Counted from the first letter of the stretch, positions 42,877 through 51,826 are shown. The stretch: DNA of 64,000 bases from Pseudomonas frederiksbergensis (GCF_003732665.1 NZ_MOBP01000021.1:237976-301975), one strand, 5' to 3'. The notes: a model not told the origin generated them from the sequence alone. Translations and numbers: made by a program.

Positions 42877-43632
42877 GTGTTGATGCTTAAGTTGCTGGTG
42901 ATTCCCGGATTCCTGCTGCTGATTTCCCTGGCGGGCAAGCGTTGGGGGCCGAGCGTGGCGGGTTGGCTGTCGGGGTTGCCGGTGGTGGTCGGGCCGATTC
43001 TGTTTTTCCTCGCCATCGAGCAAGGCCAGGTGTTCGCCGCCCAGGCTGCGACTGCCGCGCTCTCGGCCATGTTCGCGATGATCGCTTTCTGCGTCACTTA
43101 CGCCCAAGTCGCGCAACGAGCCGGTTGGCCATGGGCGCTCGCGATTTCCTTGCTGGTGTGGGCGACGACGGCCGTTGTGCTTTCGCTGATTCCGCCATCC
43201 CTGACGTTCTCGGTGATCGCCGCCGCTACCGCACTGCTGGCCGCGCCTTATCTGTTTCCGTCGGTGCAGCCCAGCGTGTCCGGCCCCAGGCCCAAGTCCG
43301 ACAAACTGCTGCTGCGCATGGTCGCCGGCGCGCTGCTGACCTTGGCCGTGACGCTGCTGGCCAGCACCGTGGGCGAACGCTGGAGCGGCTTGCTCGCCGT
43401 GTTCCCGGTGCTGGGCAGCGTGATGGCGGTGTTCTCCCAGCAAACCCGTGGCCCGGCGTTCACCGCCGCGTTGCTGCGCGCCACCGCCACCGGGATGTAT
43501 TCGTTCGCGGCGTTCTGCCTGGTACTGGCGCTGACCTTGCCCAGCCTCGGTCTGACGGCGTTTGCCCTCGGTGTGGCCGTGTCCGTGGGCATGCTCGGCG
43601 TGACCCGGCGTTTGCTAAGAAACCCGGCGTAG
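42877..43632 (+). CDS. Multi-pass membrane protein
   Basis: 251-aa integral membrane protein with about eight hydrophobic helices and the motif GPSVAGWLSGLPVVVGPILFFLAIEQG in the first third, a recurrent pattern in uncharacterised pseudomonad membrane proteins; GERWSGLLAVFPVLGSVMAVF in the second half resembles it, suggesting an internal duplication. GTG 42877 is seven bases after GGAGG. No function assigned. Confidence 0.8.
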   Translation: MLMLKLLVIPGFLLLISLAGKRWGPSVAGWLSGLPVVVGPILFFLAIEQGQVFAAQAATAALSAMFAMIAFCVTYAQVAQRAGWPWALAISLLVWATTAVVLSLIPPSLTFSVIAAATALLAAPYLFPSVQPSVSGPRPKSDKLLLRMVAGALLTLAVTLLASTVGERWSGLLAVFPVLGSVMAVFSQQTRGPAFTAALLRATATGMYSFAAFCLVLALTLPSLGLTAFALGVAVSVGMLGVTRRLLRNPA

Positions 43633-43674
43633 TCTGTTCCCGCAGAACCCAGCCAACTGACACCCCCCATGACC

Positions 43675-43768
43675 CTGTGGGAGCGGGCTTGCTCGCGAAA
43701 GCGGTGTATCCGTCAACGATGATGTTGACTGACACGGCCTCTTCGCGAGCAAGCCCGCTCCCACAGGT
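43675..43768. repeat. REPIN
   Basis: Inverted REP pair (TGTGGGAGCGGGCTTGCTCG ... CGAGCAAGCCCGCTCCCACA) with a ~50-base spacer. Confidence 0.9.
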
Positions 43769-43868
43769 TTTTGCGTTTAACCGGACAGGCTGCGGAATTC
43801 GGGCTGGAGTGACCCGCAACCTCCATGGGATGATCGCCCCATAGCGCGACCATCCCCGGAGAGTTTCA

Positions 43869-44435
43869 ATGTCATTGTTCAGTAAAAAAGCCGTTATCCT
43901 GTTGCTGACGGCGGTTGCCAGCCTGGGGGCGTTGAATGCTTATGCCGCCAAAGCCAAGCCCGGCGACGCCGCGCCGATCAAGGTTTCGATGCTCAGCGGC
44001 AAGTTCACCTTCACCCTGCCCAAAGGTTTCGTCGCCAACCCGCTGCCACCAGGCGCAACCGGGGCGACGGGCACCATGTACGCCAATGAAACCACCAAGA
44101 CCGTGGTCATCGCCGCTGAAAACAACCTGGCGCCAGGTGTCACGGTCAAAGACAACGACGGCGAATTCCTCGACAGCACCGCCGCCGACTTCGACGTGGC
44201 CGAACACAAGAACCTGCCGGACTTCACCAAAATCAGCGAAAAAAGCCTGACCATGAAAGGCACCGGTCTGGGCCTGCGCCAGGTGGACAGCACTGCCACC
44301 CAGGGTGGCGGCAAAACCCTCAACACCACGCTGATGGCCGGCTCCGGCAATCGCATGGCGGTGATTCAGGTCATCTCGCGCCCATCCGATAACGTTAACC
44401 ACGACGCGCTGGTCAAACAGATCACCGGCAAGTAA
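43869..44435 (+). CDS. Hypothetical exported protein
   Basis: 188-aa secreted protein: signal peptide (AVILLLTAVASLGALNAYAA), then a beta-rich domain starting KFTFTLPKGFVANPLPPG and ending RMAVIQVISRPSDNVNHDALVKQITGK. The layout is reminiscent of DcrB/PsbP-like periplasmic proteins, but this is not certain. Single gene with a GGAG ribosome site. Confidence 0.75.
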   Translation: MSLFSKKAVILLLTAVASLGALNAYAAKAKPGDAAPIKVSMLSGKFTFTLPKGFVANPLPPGATGATGTMYANETTKTVVIAAENNLAPGVTVKDNDGEFLDSTAADFDVAEHKNLPDFTKISEKSLTMKGTGLGLRQVDSTATQGGGKTLNTTLMAGSGNRMAVIQVISRPSDNVNHDALVKQITGK

Positions 44436-44447
44436 CCCCCGGACGAT

Positions 44448-45164
44448 TCAGGGGTTGAGACGCAGCAACCAGGCGTTCAAGTCCTGAATCTCGGCGGCGC
44501 TGATGCTGTGGCCCAGGCCTTCGTAGGTATGGAATTCAGGCTTGAGTGACAGTTTCTGCAACAGGCTGTTGGCCGCCGTGCCGTCGACCACTGGCAAGCG
44601 TTTATCCACGGTGCCATGACCGATGAAAATCGCCAGTGACTGGCGTTTTTCATCCGGTTTCAGCTCGGCTTTGAGCACCGGCAGAATCCGTCCGCTCAAC
44701 GCGGCAATCCCACCCAAGGCCTCGGGATGACGCAAGCCTACCTCGTAGGACATGATCGCGCCCTGGCTGAACCCCACCAGGAATACCTTGTTGGCCTCGG
44801 TGTGATATTTCTTCGTCGCCTGGGCGATGAAATCCAGCAACACCTTGCCGCTGGTCTTCAGGTCATCGGTCTCACCGTTATAAGCACCGTCGCCCTTCTT
44901 GCGAAACCACTGGTAACTGTCCGCATCCAGCGCCACCGGCGCCTGCACCGACAGGTAGTTGTATTGCGCGGGCAGTTCGTCCTTGATCCCGAACAAGTCC
45001 CGCTCGTTACTGCCGTAGCCGTGGAGGAAAATCACCAACGGCTGATCAGTCGAATCCGGGTTGGCCTGTTCCAGATATTTGAGCGGCAGATCGGTGTGCA
45101 GCGGGGTTTGCGCGTGGGCCGTGGCGGATGCCAGGAGCATGAACAGAGCGAGAAACTTCAGCAT
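44448..45164 (-). CDS. Exported carboxylesterase / phospholipase-like alpha/beta hydrolase
   Basis: 238-aa hydrolase with a signal peptide (LALFMLLASATAHA). Oxyanion segment VIFLHGYGSNERDLF, nucleophile GFSQGAIMSYEVGL (Ser in GFSQG), Asp in IGHGTVDKRLPV and His in YEGLGHSISAAE complete the catalytic triad. Closest to the YpfH/carboxylesterase-2 group. Substrate unknown; periplasmic or secreted. ATG 45164 follows AAGGAAGG. Confidence 0.87.
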   Translation of the reverse strand: MLKFLALFMLLASATAHAQTPLHTDLPLKYLEQANPDSTDQPLVIFLHGYGSNERDLFGIKDELPAQYNYLSVQAPVALDADSYQWFRKKGDGAYNGETDDLKTSGKVLLDFIAQATKKYHTEANKVFLVGFSQGAIMSYEVGLRHPEALGGIAALSGRILPVLKAELKPDEKRQSLAIFIGHGTVDKRLPVVDGTAANSLLQKLSLKPEFHTYEGLGHSISAAEIQDLNAWLLRLNP

Positions 45165-45238
45165 AAACCTTCCTTCGTGGGGCGCAGGATTCGGGGGATA
45201 CCCTAACACTGCGGGCATCGATGGTGTGGCTGATGCCG

Positions 45239-45310
45239 CCTTCGCGAGCAAGCCCGCTCCCACATGGGAACGCATTTCAATGTGGGAGCGGGCTTGCCCG
45301 CGAAGAGGCC
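45239..45310. repeat. REPIN
   Basis: Tight inverted REP pair (CGCGAGCAAGCCCGCTCCCA ... TGGGAGCGGGCTTGCCCGCG) with a ~20-base spacer. Confidence 0.9.
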
Positions 45311-45334
45311 ATCACAACCAACGAATAATCTGGA

Positions 45335-46447
45335 TCAATCGTTGGTCAACTTCCCAACCCGAAACGGCACCCGCCCCGCCACTTTCGCCTGCCACGTCCC
45401 CGGCTGGGTATAGCGCCCACGATCAATCGCAAACAACACGCCACTGGTGCCGGCGCGCACGGTGGTGACCCGGTCGCTCAACGGATCGACCACTTCAAAC
45501 AACCCATCCCCTTGCTCCACCCACTCGCCGGCCTCGCGCAGGAAGCTGACCACGCCGTGGTGCGGGGCGAACAGGTATTCGGTGCCTTCGAACGGCAGGC
45601 CTTCGCAGCACTCGTTCGGCGCCGCCGGCCAGGTGCCGCTGATGAAACCCTGTTCGGCGAGGAAGCCCAGGATCGCCTCGCAATTGGCCTGGGCCTGATC
45701 GACCCGGGTATCGCCCATGCTGCCCAGTTCCACGGTGGTGGCCAGGTTGGCCAGGGGAATCGCCGCCTCGGGGAAGGCCCGGGCCAGGCGCAACCACGGC
45801 GTGGAACAGGATTCGTCGAATGAACTGCCGCCGGAGTCTTCGCACAACAACGCCACGCCGGCCTTCAAGCGTGCCGCCAGGGACTGCCACCGGGGCCAGT
45901 GCTGCGGCAAGGCATACACATGAATCGCCGCGTCGAAGTCGCAATGCAGATCCAGGGTGATGTCGGCGTCGCAAGCGTGGCGCAATAGCAAACGGTGCAT
46001 GGCTTCCAGTTGTGACGCCGGCGCCGGCAGACCATCGAGCACCTGGCCCATGGTCTGGCGGATCAGCGCGATGTTGGCCTCGGCATCAGCGCCCAGTTGC
46101 GCGCCGATCAACGCGGCCACCGGCGCACTGAGTTCGACGAACGCACGGTTGAAATTCTTGCCGCTGCCCAGTTCGAAACGGCCCATGTGCGCGCCTTGCA
46201 AATGCTGATCGAGACCGATGGGGTTAGCCACCGGCACCAGTTCGATCACACCTTGCAACTGGCCCTGGGTTTCGAGTTCGGCCAGGCGTTGTTTCAGCTC
46301 CCAGGCCGTGCGCATGCCCGGCAGTTCATCGGCGTGCAGGCTGGCCTGGATGTAAACCTTGCGCGGGCCGGCGCCATAACGAAATACGCTGAGGCTGCGC
46401 TCGGTGCCCAGGTGGCTCCAGGGCAGAGGGTGGTCGATGCGTTGCAT
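45335..46447 (-). CDS. Succinylglutamate desuccinylase / aspartoacylase-family protein
   Basis: 370-aa zinc amidohydrolase of the M14/AstE-ASPA family. The N-terminal metal motif QASLHADELPGMRTAWEL (HxxE), the later LDLHCD histidine, and VELGSMGDTRV glutamate are present. A C-terminal beta-domain follows (VSFLREAGEWVEQGDGLFEV), as in the AstE-like deacylases. Substrate is probably an N-acyl amino acid. It stands alone, between REPINs. Confidence 0.85.
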   Translation of the reverse strand: MQRIDHPLPWSHLGTERSLSVFRYGAGPRKVYIQASLHADELPGMRTAWELKQRLAELETQGQLQGVIELVPVANPIGLDQHLQGAHMGRFELGSGKNFNRAFVELSAPVAALIGAQLGADAEANIALIRQTMGQVLDGLPAPASQLEAMHRLLLRHACDADITLDLHCDFDAAIHVYALPQHWPRWQSLAARLKAGVALLCEDSGGSSFDESCSTPWLRLARAFPEAAIPLANLATTVELGSMGDTRVDQAQANCEAILGFLAEQGFISGTWPAAPNECCEGLPFEGTEYLFAPHHGVVSFLREAGEWVEQGDGLFEVVDPLSDRVTTVRAGTSGVLFAIDRGRYTQPGTWQAKVAGRVPFRVGKLTND

Positions 46448-46479
46448 GGGAACTCCTGAATATCAGGGTAGTGAGGTCC

Positions 46480-46576
46480 CCTGTGGGAGCGAGCTTGCTC
46501 GCGATGAGGCCCTGTCGGTCAACATTGATATTGCCTGACAAACCGCCATCGCGAGCAAGCTCGCTCCCACAGGGGA
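46480..46576. repeat. REPIN
   Basis: Inverted pair TGTGGGAGCGAGCTTGCTCG / CGAGCAAGCTCGCTCCCACA. Confidence 0.9.
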
Positions 46577-46600
46577 TCTCATTCCAATTGAAAAGGGCAC

Positions 46601-46638
46601 AAAAAAAATGGCCACCGCGTCAACGGTAGCCACTTTTT
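46601..46638 (-). terminator. Terminator of the amino-acid binding protein gene
   Basis: On the minus strand, AGTGGCTACCGTTGACGCGG then TGGCCA forms a stem and is followed by TTTTTTTT. A classical rho-independent terminator 13 bases after the stop codon. Confidence 0.9.
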
Positions 46639-46650
46639 CATTCGGCTGGA

Positions 46651-47430
46651 TTATTCGCCGTACACATCAAAGTCAAAGTACTTGTCCTGCACTTGCTTGT
46701 ACTTGCCGTTGGCGCGGATCTCGGTGATGGCGGTGCTGAATTTGTCCGCCAGCTCCTTGTCACCCTTGCGCACAGCGATACCAGCGCCGCCGCCGAAGTA
46801 CTTGGCGTCTTCGTAGGTCGGGCCGACGAATTCGAAGCCTTTGCCAGCGTCGGTTTTCAGGAAGCCGTCGCTCAAATTGACCGAGTCGGCCAGCATCGCG
46901 TCGACGCGACCGGCAACCATGTCCAGGTTGGCTTCCTGCTGCGAGCCGTAGCGCACCAGATTAATCCCGGCCGGCACCAGCACTTCAGTGGCGAAACGGT
47001 CGTGGGTACTGGCGCGCAGTACACCGACTTTCTTGCCCTTGAGTTCGGTCAGCGGGTCCTTGACCCCGGAACCTTCCTTCATAACGAAGCGCGCCGGGGT
47101 GTGGTAGTACTTGATGGTGAAATCGACGTTTTTCTTGCGATCGTCAGTGATGGTCATGGACGACAGGATCGCATCGATTTTCTTCACTTTCAGCGCCGGG
47201 ATCAGGCCGTCGAACTCTTGCTCGACCCACGTGCACTTCACTTTCATCTGCTCGCACAACGCGTCGCCGATATCCACGTCGAAACCGGTGAGTTTGCCGT
47301 CGGGGGTTTTCATCGAGAATGGCGGGTAACCGGCTTCAATACCGATGCGGATCGGCTTGGCGTCTTCGGCCACGGCGGTCAGGGACAACATCGACAGTGC
47401 CAGGGCACCGAACATCACTAGCTTCTTCAT
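46651..47430 (-). CDS. Periplasmic amino-acid-binding protein of an ABC transporter
   Basis: 259-aa solute-binding protein (bacterial family 3). Signal peptide (LVMFGALALSMLSLTAVA), then IRIGIEAGYPPFSMKTPDGK, GFDVDIGDALCEQMKVKC, and the LTELKGKKVGVLRASTHDRFA hinge. Closest in style to ArgT/HisJ/AotJ (basic amino acids). No permease or ATPase genes adjoin, so it is an orphan binding protein or shares a transporter elsewhere. Confidence 0.88.
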   Translation of the reverse strand: MKKLVMFGALALSMLSLTAVAEDAKPIRIGIEAGYPPFSMKTPDGKLTGFDVDIGDALCEQMKVKCTWVEQEFDGLIPALKVKKIDAILSSMTITDDRKKNVDFTIKYYHTPARFVMKEGSGVKDPLTELKGKKVGVLRASTHDRFATEVLVPAGINLVRYGSQQEANLDMVAGRVDAMLADSVNLSDGFLKTDAGKGFEFVGPTYEDAKYFGGGAGIAVRKGDKELADKFSTAITEIRANGKYKQVQDKYFDFDVYGE

Positions 47431-47572
47431 TTATAACTCCTGTGTGCGGAGGCTTTTATTGGCAGCTTTCGATTGGTCGCTTTCGGCAGGTGAAGCCGAA
47501 GTGGCCGGCAGTCTAGAGCGGCTACAGGAGGGCAAATTGTTCCTAAGCGACAAATACTTATAGAAAAATGAC

Positions 47573-47584
47573 TGACCGATCGGA
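47573..47584. promoter_or_regulatory. TetR-type operator-like palindrome (imperfect)
   Basis: TGACCGATCGGACT, near match to the perfect palindrome at 47672. It lies 142 bases upstream of the binding-protein gene. Confidence 0.4.
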
Positions 47585-47671
47585 CTGTTTAGTATCGTGC
47601 GCCATGACGGTGCAAAGACCGTAGGACAAGTCCTGCTTTGGGATAAAACCTACGGGTTTGCGGTGTTAATC

Positions 47672-47685
47672 CGACCGATCGGTCG
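47672..47685. promoter_or_regulatory. Perfect palindrome CGACCGATCGGTCG
   Basis: Typical TetR-family operator core (GACCGATCGGTC). It lies 75 bases upstream of the amidotransferase gene. No tetR gene is in the window, so the regulator would act from elsewhere. The 47431-47759 gap also holds an imperfect hairpin (ACCGTAGG / CCTACGGGT, 47618-47657). Confidence 0.5.
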
Positions 47686-47759
47686 TATGGCACGTCGCTG
47701 GCGATGACCCGTGTTTTGCGGCACATTGAGCGCCATCCGCCCCTCGCAAGAGAAACCTG

Positions 47760-48398
47760 ATGCCTGAGTTGAACCTGATCCAGCACCACCCCGCCGAAGG
47801 TCCTGGCGCCATTGCCGAATGGGCGCGGCTACGCGGGATTACGCTGAACGTCTTTCGCGCCGATCTCGGGCAGTTGCCGCCCGTGGGTACGGCGCCCGTG
47901 ATCCTTTTGGGCGGACCTTACGAATCCAACGCCGGGCCGGCGTGGCTGGACGCGGAGCGTCAATGGCTGGCGGCCAGTCTTGATCAAGGCGCGGCGGTGT
48001 TTGCCATTTGCCTGGGGGCGCAGTTATTGGCCTTGAGCCTGGGCGGGACGGTGCGGCGCATGGCCGATCCTGAAACCGGATGGACCACCGTAAACTTCGC
48101 GAATGGCCAGGCGTTGCAGGTGCTGGAGTGGCACGAAGATGCGATCGACTTGCCACCGGGCGCGCAATTGCTGGCCAGCAGCGCGGCGTGTGAGCAGCAG
48201 ATGTACCGGGTCGGGCCGACGCGGGTGGGGTTGCAGTTTCATCCGGAGTGGAATGGCGAATCGGTGAGGCTGCTGAATGCGCATTTTGCTGAGGAGTCGC
48301 CGTTGCCTCGGGGGCAGGACGACAGTGCCGAGCATGCGGCGGTATTCAAGTGGTTGCAGGGGACGTTGGATCAGTGGTGGGCTGACGCATCGAACTGA
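47760..48398 (+). CDS. Class I glutamine amidotransferase
   Basis: 212-aa amidotransferase-like protein. Nucleophile Cys84 in FAICLGAQLLA, and His161/Glu163 in LQFHPEW complete the triad. Stand-alone GATase domains of this type are annotated as GMP-synthase-like or gamma-glutamyl hydrolase-like; the partner is unknown. ATG at 47760. Confidence 0.85.
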   Translation: MPELNLIQHHPAEGPGAIAEWARLRGITLNVFRADLGQLPPVGTAPVILLGGPYESNAGPAWLDAERQWLAASLDQGAAVFAICLGAQLLALSLGGTVRRMADPETGWTTVNFANGQALQVLEWHEDAIDLPPGAQLLASSAACEQQMYRVGPTRVGLQFHPEWNGESVRLLNAHFAEESPLPRGQDDSAEHAAVFKWLQGTLDQWWADASN

Positions 48399-48413
48399 TG
48401 GTGAAAACGCCGT

Positions 48414-48528
48414 TGTGGCGAGGGGGCTTGCCCCCGTTGAGTTGCGCAACAGCCCCAAAAATCTCGGCTGTATCGAAGATTTTTGGGAGCGCTGCGCACT
48501 CCAACGGGGGCAAGCCCCCTCGCCACAC
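48414..48528. repeat. Palindromic repeat (TGTGGCGAGGGGGCTTGCCC)
   Basis: Inverted arms TGTGGCGAGGGGGCTTGCCC / GGGCAAGCCCCCTCGCCACA around ~70 bases that include inner CCCCAAAAATCT / AGATTTTTGGG arms. A fourth repeat family in the window. Confidence 0.88.
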
Positions 48529-48549
48529 TTGATTAGTTGTGTCTGGGGA

Positions 48550-48975
48550 TCAGCATTCACAACCGACTGGTCCGAGCACGGCTTCAACACTCAACGCAAA
48601 CCCCTCATCCAGCCACCCCGTGACCCCGCCGATCATTTCCTTGACCGGGTAACCCAGCGCCGCCAGTTTCACCGCTGCCTTGTTCGCACCGTTGCAGTGT
48701 GGCCCGGCGCAATAGACCACGAACACCGTGGATTTCGGGTAAGCCGACAGCATTTCGGCGGTCATCAAACGGCCGGGAATATTGATCGCCCCCGGCACAT
48801 GCCCGCGTTCAAAGGCCAGCGGACCACGGGTGTCCACCAGGACAAAATCCACCTCCCCGGCCTGCTGGCTGGTATGGACGTCGGAACAATCGGTTTCGAA
48901 CGTCAGGCGATTGCTGAAATGCATCAGGGCAATGGCGGACGGGGCGGCGGGAATGGCGCAAACCGGGCTGGTCAT
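48550..48975 (-). CDS. Rhodanese-like sulfurtransferase
   Basis: 141-aa single-domain rhodanese. Active Cys89 lies in VVYCAGPHCNGANKAAVKL; DFVLVDTRGPLAFERGHVPG is the usual first half. The carrier or acceptor of sulphur is unknown. Divergent from ftrA; the same pair is common in pseudomonads, suggesting control by FtrA. Confidence 0.88.
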   Translation of the reverse strand: MTSPVCAIPAAPSAIALMHFSNRLTFETDCSDVHTSQQAGEVDFVLVDTRGPLAFERGHVPGAINIPGRLMTAEMLSAYPKSTVFVVYCAGPHCNGANKAAVKLAALGYPVKEMIGGVTGWLDEGFALSVEAVLGPVGCEC

Positions 48976-49075
48976 GGTTGTAGTCCTACGTCTGTGTGGG
49001 TGTAGGCAGACTTTATCTGCCCGTCACTTGCGGCTACAGTGGCGCACAAGACACTCACCGGGAACTTTCCGCCAA

Positions 49076-50050
49076 ATGCAGCCCACCCCTGGATTAGTCG
49101 CGATCTTGGCCTACGACGGCCTCTGCACATTCGAATTCGGCATCGCCGTGGAGATCTTCGGCCTGGCCCGGCCCGAGTTCGATTTCCCGTGGTATGAACA
49201 CCGGATCGTCGCTGTGGACGAAGGGCCGATGCGTGCCATGGGCGGCATACAGGTGCTGGCGGACGGCGGCATGGAACTGCTGGAACAGGCCCGGACCATC
49301 CTTATCCCCGGTTGGCGCGACCGTCAGGCGCCGGTGCCCGAAGCGCTGCTCGCCGCGTTGCGCCAGGCCCATGCCCGGGGCGCAAGGCTGCTGTCGATCT
49401 GCTCCGGGGTGTTTGTGCTGGCGGCCACCGGTTTGCTCGACGGGCACCGCGCCACCACCCATTGGCGCTACACCCGCGAATTGGCCGAGCGTTTCCCCAA
49501 TATCCAGGTGGACCCGGACGTGCTCTACGTCGATTCCGGCCAGTTGATCACCTCGGCCGGCAGTGCGGCAGGCATCGACGCCTGCCTGCACCTGGTGGCA
49601 CGGGACTTCGGCACGCAAGTGGCCAACTCGGTGGCGCGGCGCCTGGTGATGTCGCCGCAACGCACCGGCGGCCAGGCGCAGTTTATTCCTACGCCGGTCA
49701 GTCCGACGCCCCGCAGCGATTTGTCCCGCGTCATGCAATGGGCCCGGGAACGCCTGCACGAACCGCTGGAAGTACGGGACCTGGCCAGTGAGGCGGCGAT
49801 GAGCGAACGCACCTTCCTGCGCCGCTTTACCGAGGCCAGCGGTTTGTCACCCAAGACCTGGTTGCAGCACCAGCGGCTGGCGAGGGCGCGGGAGTTGCTG
49901 GAGAGCACGAGCCAGAACACCGACCAGATTGCCGAGCGTTGTGGGTATCGGTCGGTGGAGAGTTTTCGGGTGGCGTTTCGCAGTGTGGTCGGGGTGCCGC
50001 CGTCGGTGTATCGGGAAAGGTTTGGGCGCGGCGAACAGGCTGTTTTTTGA
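49076..50050 (+). CDS. ftrA: GlxA-family transcriptional regulator FtrA
   Basis: 324-aa AraC-type regulator with an N-terminal DJ-1/PfpI-like domain (VAILAYDGLCTFEFGIAVEIFG; LLSICSGVFVLAATGLL with the nucleophile-elbow Cys) and a C-terminal double HTH (VRDLASEAAMSERTFLRRF; IAERCGYRSVESFRVAF). Matches the FtrA group. ATG at 49076 lies 100 bases from the divergent rhodanese gene. Confidence 0.87.
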   Translation: MQPTPGLVAILAYDGLCTFEFGIAVEIFGLARPEFDFPWYEHRIVAVDEGPMRAMGGIQVLADGGMELLEQARTILIPGWRDRQAPVPEALLAALRQAHARGARLLSICSGVFVLAATGLLDGHRATTHWRYTRELAERFPNIQVDPDVLYVDSGQLITSAGSAAGIDACLHLVARDFGTQVANSVARRLVMSPQRTGGQAQFIPTPVSPTPRSDLSRVMQWARERLHEPLEVRDLASEAAMSERTFLRRFTEASGLSPKTWLQHQRLARARELLESTSQNTDQIAERCGYRSVESFRVAFRSVVGVPPSVYRERFGRGEQAVF

Positions 50051-50065
50051 GGTGTTCTCTCAGGC

Positions 50066-50137
50066 CTCTTCGCGGGCAAGCCTCGCTCCTACAGGATTAT
50101 CGCTATCCTTGTGGGAGCGGGCTTGCTCGCGAAGGCG
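50066..50137. repeat. REPIN
   Basis: Inverted REP pair (CGCGGGCAAGCCTCGCTCCT ... TGGGAGCGGGCTTGCTCGCG), ftrA-cobF convergent gap. Confidence 0.88.
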
Positions 50138-50158
50138 CCCGCCCAGACCCCCATTACT

Positions 50159-50914
50159 TCAAGGTTTACGCAGCAAATAGGTATCCATAATCCACCCATT
50201 CGCCAGCCGCGCAGCCTTGCGCACCCGTTCAATCTCATCCGCCACATCCTTGAGCTTGCCCGAGATCAGAATTTCATCCGGCGTGCCCAGGTAGGCTCCC
50301 CAGTAAATCTCGGTCTCCTGATCCGCCACGTGATGGTAGGAATCTTCTGCATCAAGCATCACCACCAGACTGTCGGCATCGCTCACCTGCCCCGCCGCCA
50401 GCCGCCGGCCGGTGGTGATTTCGATCGAGCGGCCGATGCGGTTCAGCGGCACTTTATGCTGCGCCGCCAACGCCTGGACGCTGGTGATACCGGGGATCAC
50501 TTCGAACTCGAACGCACAACGCCCCGACGCCAAAATCGCCTGCAAGATACGCACGGTGCTGTCGTACAACGCCGGGTCGCCCCACACCAGGAAACCGCCG
50601 CACTGGCCGTCGGACATTTCCTCATTGATCAAGCGTTCGAAGGTCTGCTGCTTGGCCAGGTTCAGATCATCGACACTGGCCTTGTAGTCCACATCCCCAC
50701 GCTCGCGCTCGGGGCTGTGGGCTTCGACGAAGCGGTAGTCAGGGTCGGTGATGTAGCGCTCGCAGATGTCCCGGCGCAGGTCGATCAACTTGTCTTTGCT
50801 CTGGCCCTTGTCCATGAGGAAAAACACGTCGGTGCGATTCAGCGCTTTCACCGCCTGCATCGTGATGTAGTCCGGGTTACCGGCGCCGATACCGATGACC
50901 AGCAAGGTTTTCAT
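50159..50914 (-). CDS. cobF: Precorrin-6A synthase (deacetylating) CobF
   Basis: 251-aa SAM-dependent methyltransferase of the aerobic cobalamin pathway, methylating precorrin-5 at C-1. The tetrapyrrole-methylase motif LLVIGIGAGNPDYITMQAVKAL and FEVIPGITSVQALAA, GGFLVWGDPALYDST are present. Start ATG 50914 overlaps the upstream phosphatase stop (TGATG) with GGAGG upstream, so the genes are translationally coupled. Other cob genes are not in the window. Confidence 0.92.
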   Translation of the reverse strand: MKTLLVIGIGAGNPDYITMQAVKALNRTDVFFLMDKGQSKDKLIDLRRDICERYITDPDYRFVEAHSPERERGDVDYKASVDDLNLAKQQTFERLINEEMSDGQCGGFLVWGDPALYDSTVRILQAILASGRCAFEFEVIPGITSVQALAAQHKVPLNRIGRSIEITTGRRLAAGQVSDADSLVVMLDAEDSYHHVADQETEIYWGAYLGTPDEILISGKLKDVADEIERVRKAARLANGWIMDTYLLRKP

Positions 50915-51486
50915 CAAAAGCCTCCGTCAGCGTCAGTGCTCATCAAACGTAGGCGCCAGCGACCGGTGAACCGCAGTTCGATGGCCGATAACGGTTCGAC
51001 GTCGATCAGGTTGAACGCCGTGCTTTGCAATACATGGGTCAGCACGGCACGAACGACATAGGGATGGGTGATGGCGACGATGTCGCCCGGCGTCGTCTCC
51101 AGGGTCGCCAGCCAGGCTGCTGCGCGCTCAGCGAGTTGCACCACCGACTCGCCGCCGTGGGGGGCGGAATGCGGGTCTTCGAGCCAGGCCTTGAGCGCCT
51201 CGGGCTCGTTTTTTTGCAGTTCACTGATGCGTTGACCTTGCCAGCGACCGAAATCGCAATCGCGCAAGGCGTCGACGATGTGTGCATCGCTGCCAAACAG
51301 CTCGGCGGTCTCGCGGGTCCGGGCTTCGGGACCGCACACCAGACGCGGCGCGACCTTGGAGGTTCCGCGCCGGGAACACTTGGCCGATTGCCAGACCATT
51401 TCCACCGACTCATCCATAGGAAAACGCGCCAGTTTTTGTGCGACGGTTCGGGCGTGGCAAATCAGGGTCAAACGGGTCGCCTGCAC
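50914..51486 (-). CDS. Histidine phosphatase-superfamily protein
   Basis: 190-aa protein. The N-terminal motif reads LICHARTVAQKL, so the usual Arg-His-Gly of phosphoglycerate-mutase-like phosphatases is altered to Cys-His-Ala; the phosphorylated His is kept. The later Arg (GPEARTRETAEL) and ITHPYVVRAVL His are also present. Coupled to cobF by a one-base overlap, so a CobC-like role in cobalamin metabolism is plausible. GTG start at 51486. Confidence 0.8.
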   Translation of the reverse strand: MQATRLTLICHARTVAQKLARFPMDESVEMVWQSAKCSRRGTSKVAPRLVCGPEARTRETAELFGSDAHIVDALRDCDFGRWQGQRISELQKNEPEALKAWLEDPHSAPHGGESVVQLAERAAAWLATLETTPGDIVAITHPYVVRAVLTHVLQSTAFNLIDVEPLSAIELRFTGRWRLRLMSTDADGGF

Positions 51487-51581
51487 GGGCTATTACTCTT
51501 TTATTGGAGAGGCAGAACGGCAACATGCCGCAAACAATTCCCCGATTGTGCCGCAAGACGATCAGCTAAAGCACAAAACCT

Positions 51582-51675
51582 TGTGGGAGCGGGCTTGCTC
51601 GCGAATGCCCAGTGTCAGGCGGGAAAGATGCTGACTGACACGGCCCCTTCGCGAGCAAGCCCGCTCCCACAGGGA
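51582..51675. repeat. REPIN
   Basis: Inverted REP pair (TGTGGGAGCGGGCTTGCTCG ... CGAGCAAGCCCGCTCCCACA) in the 408-base gap between the phosphatase and RpiR genes. The rest of the gap is promoter DNA. Confidence 0.9.
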
Positions 51676-51826
51676 TTTTCGTGGCCTTCAAAGGGCGATG
51701 TCCGACAATGAAATGGACAATGTCCTACACACCCAATCGCCATCCGCGAAGTCCTTATTACACGGGCCTTTCGCACCATTTTGGCGCCATTGCTTGCCAT
51801 GCAAAAATTCACTAGACATGTAGCGT

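Noticed and set aside
42178..43443. Possible fusion of the chalcone-isomerase-like protein with a long N-terminal part
   Set aside because: The upstream part is antisense to the membrane protein gene; a signal peptide starts at 42711.
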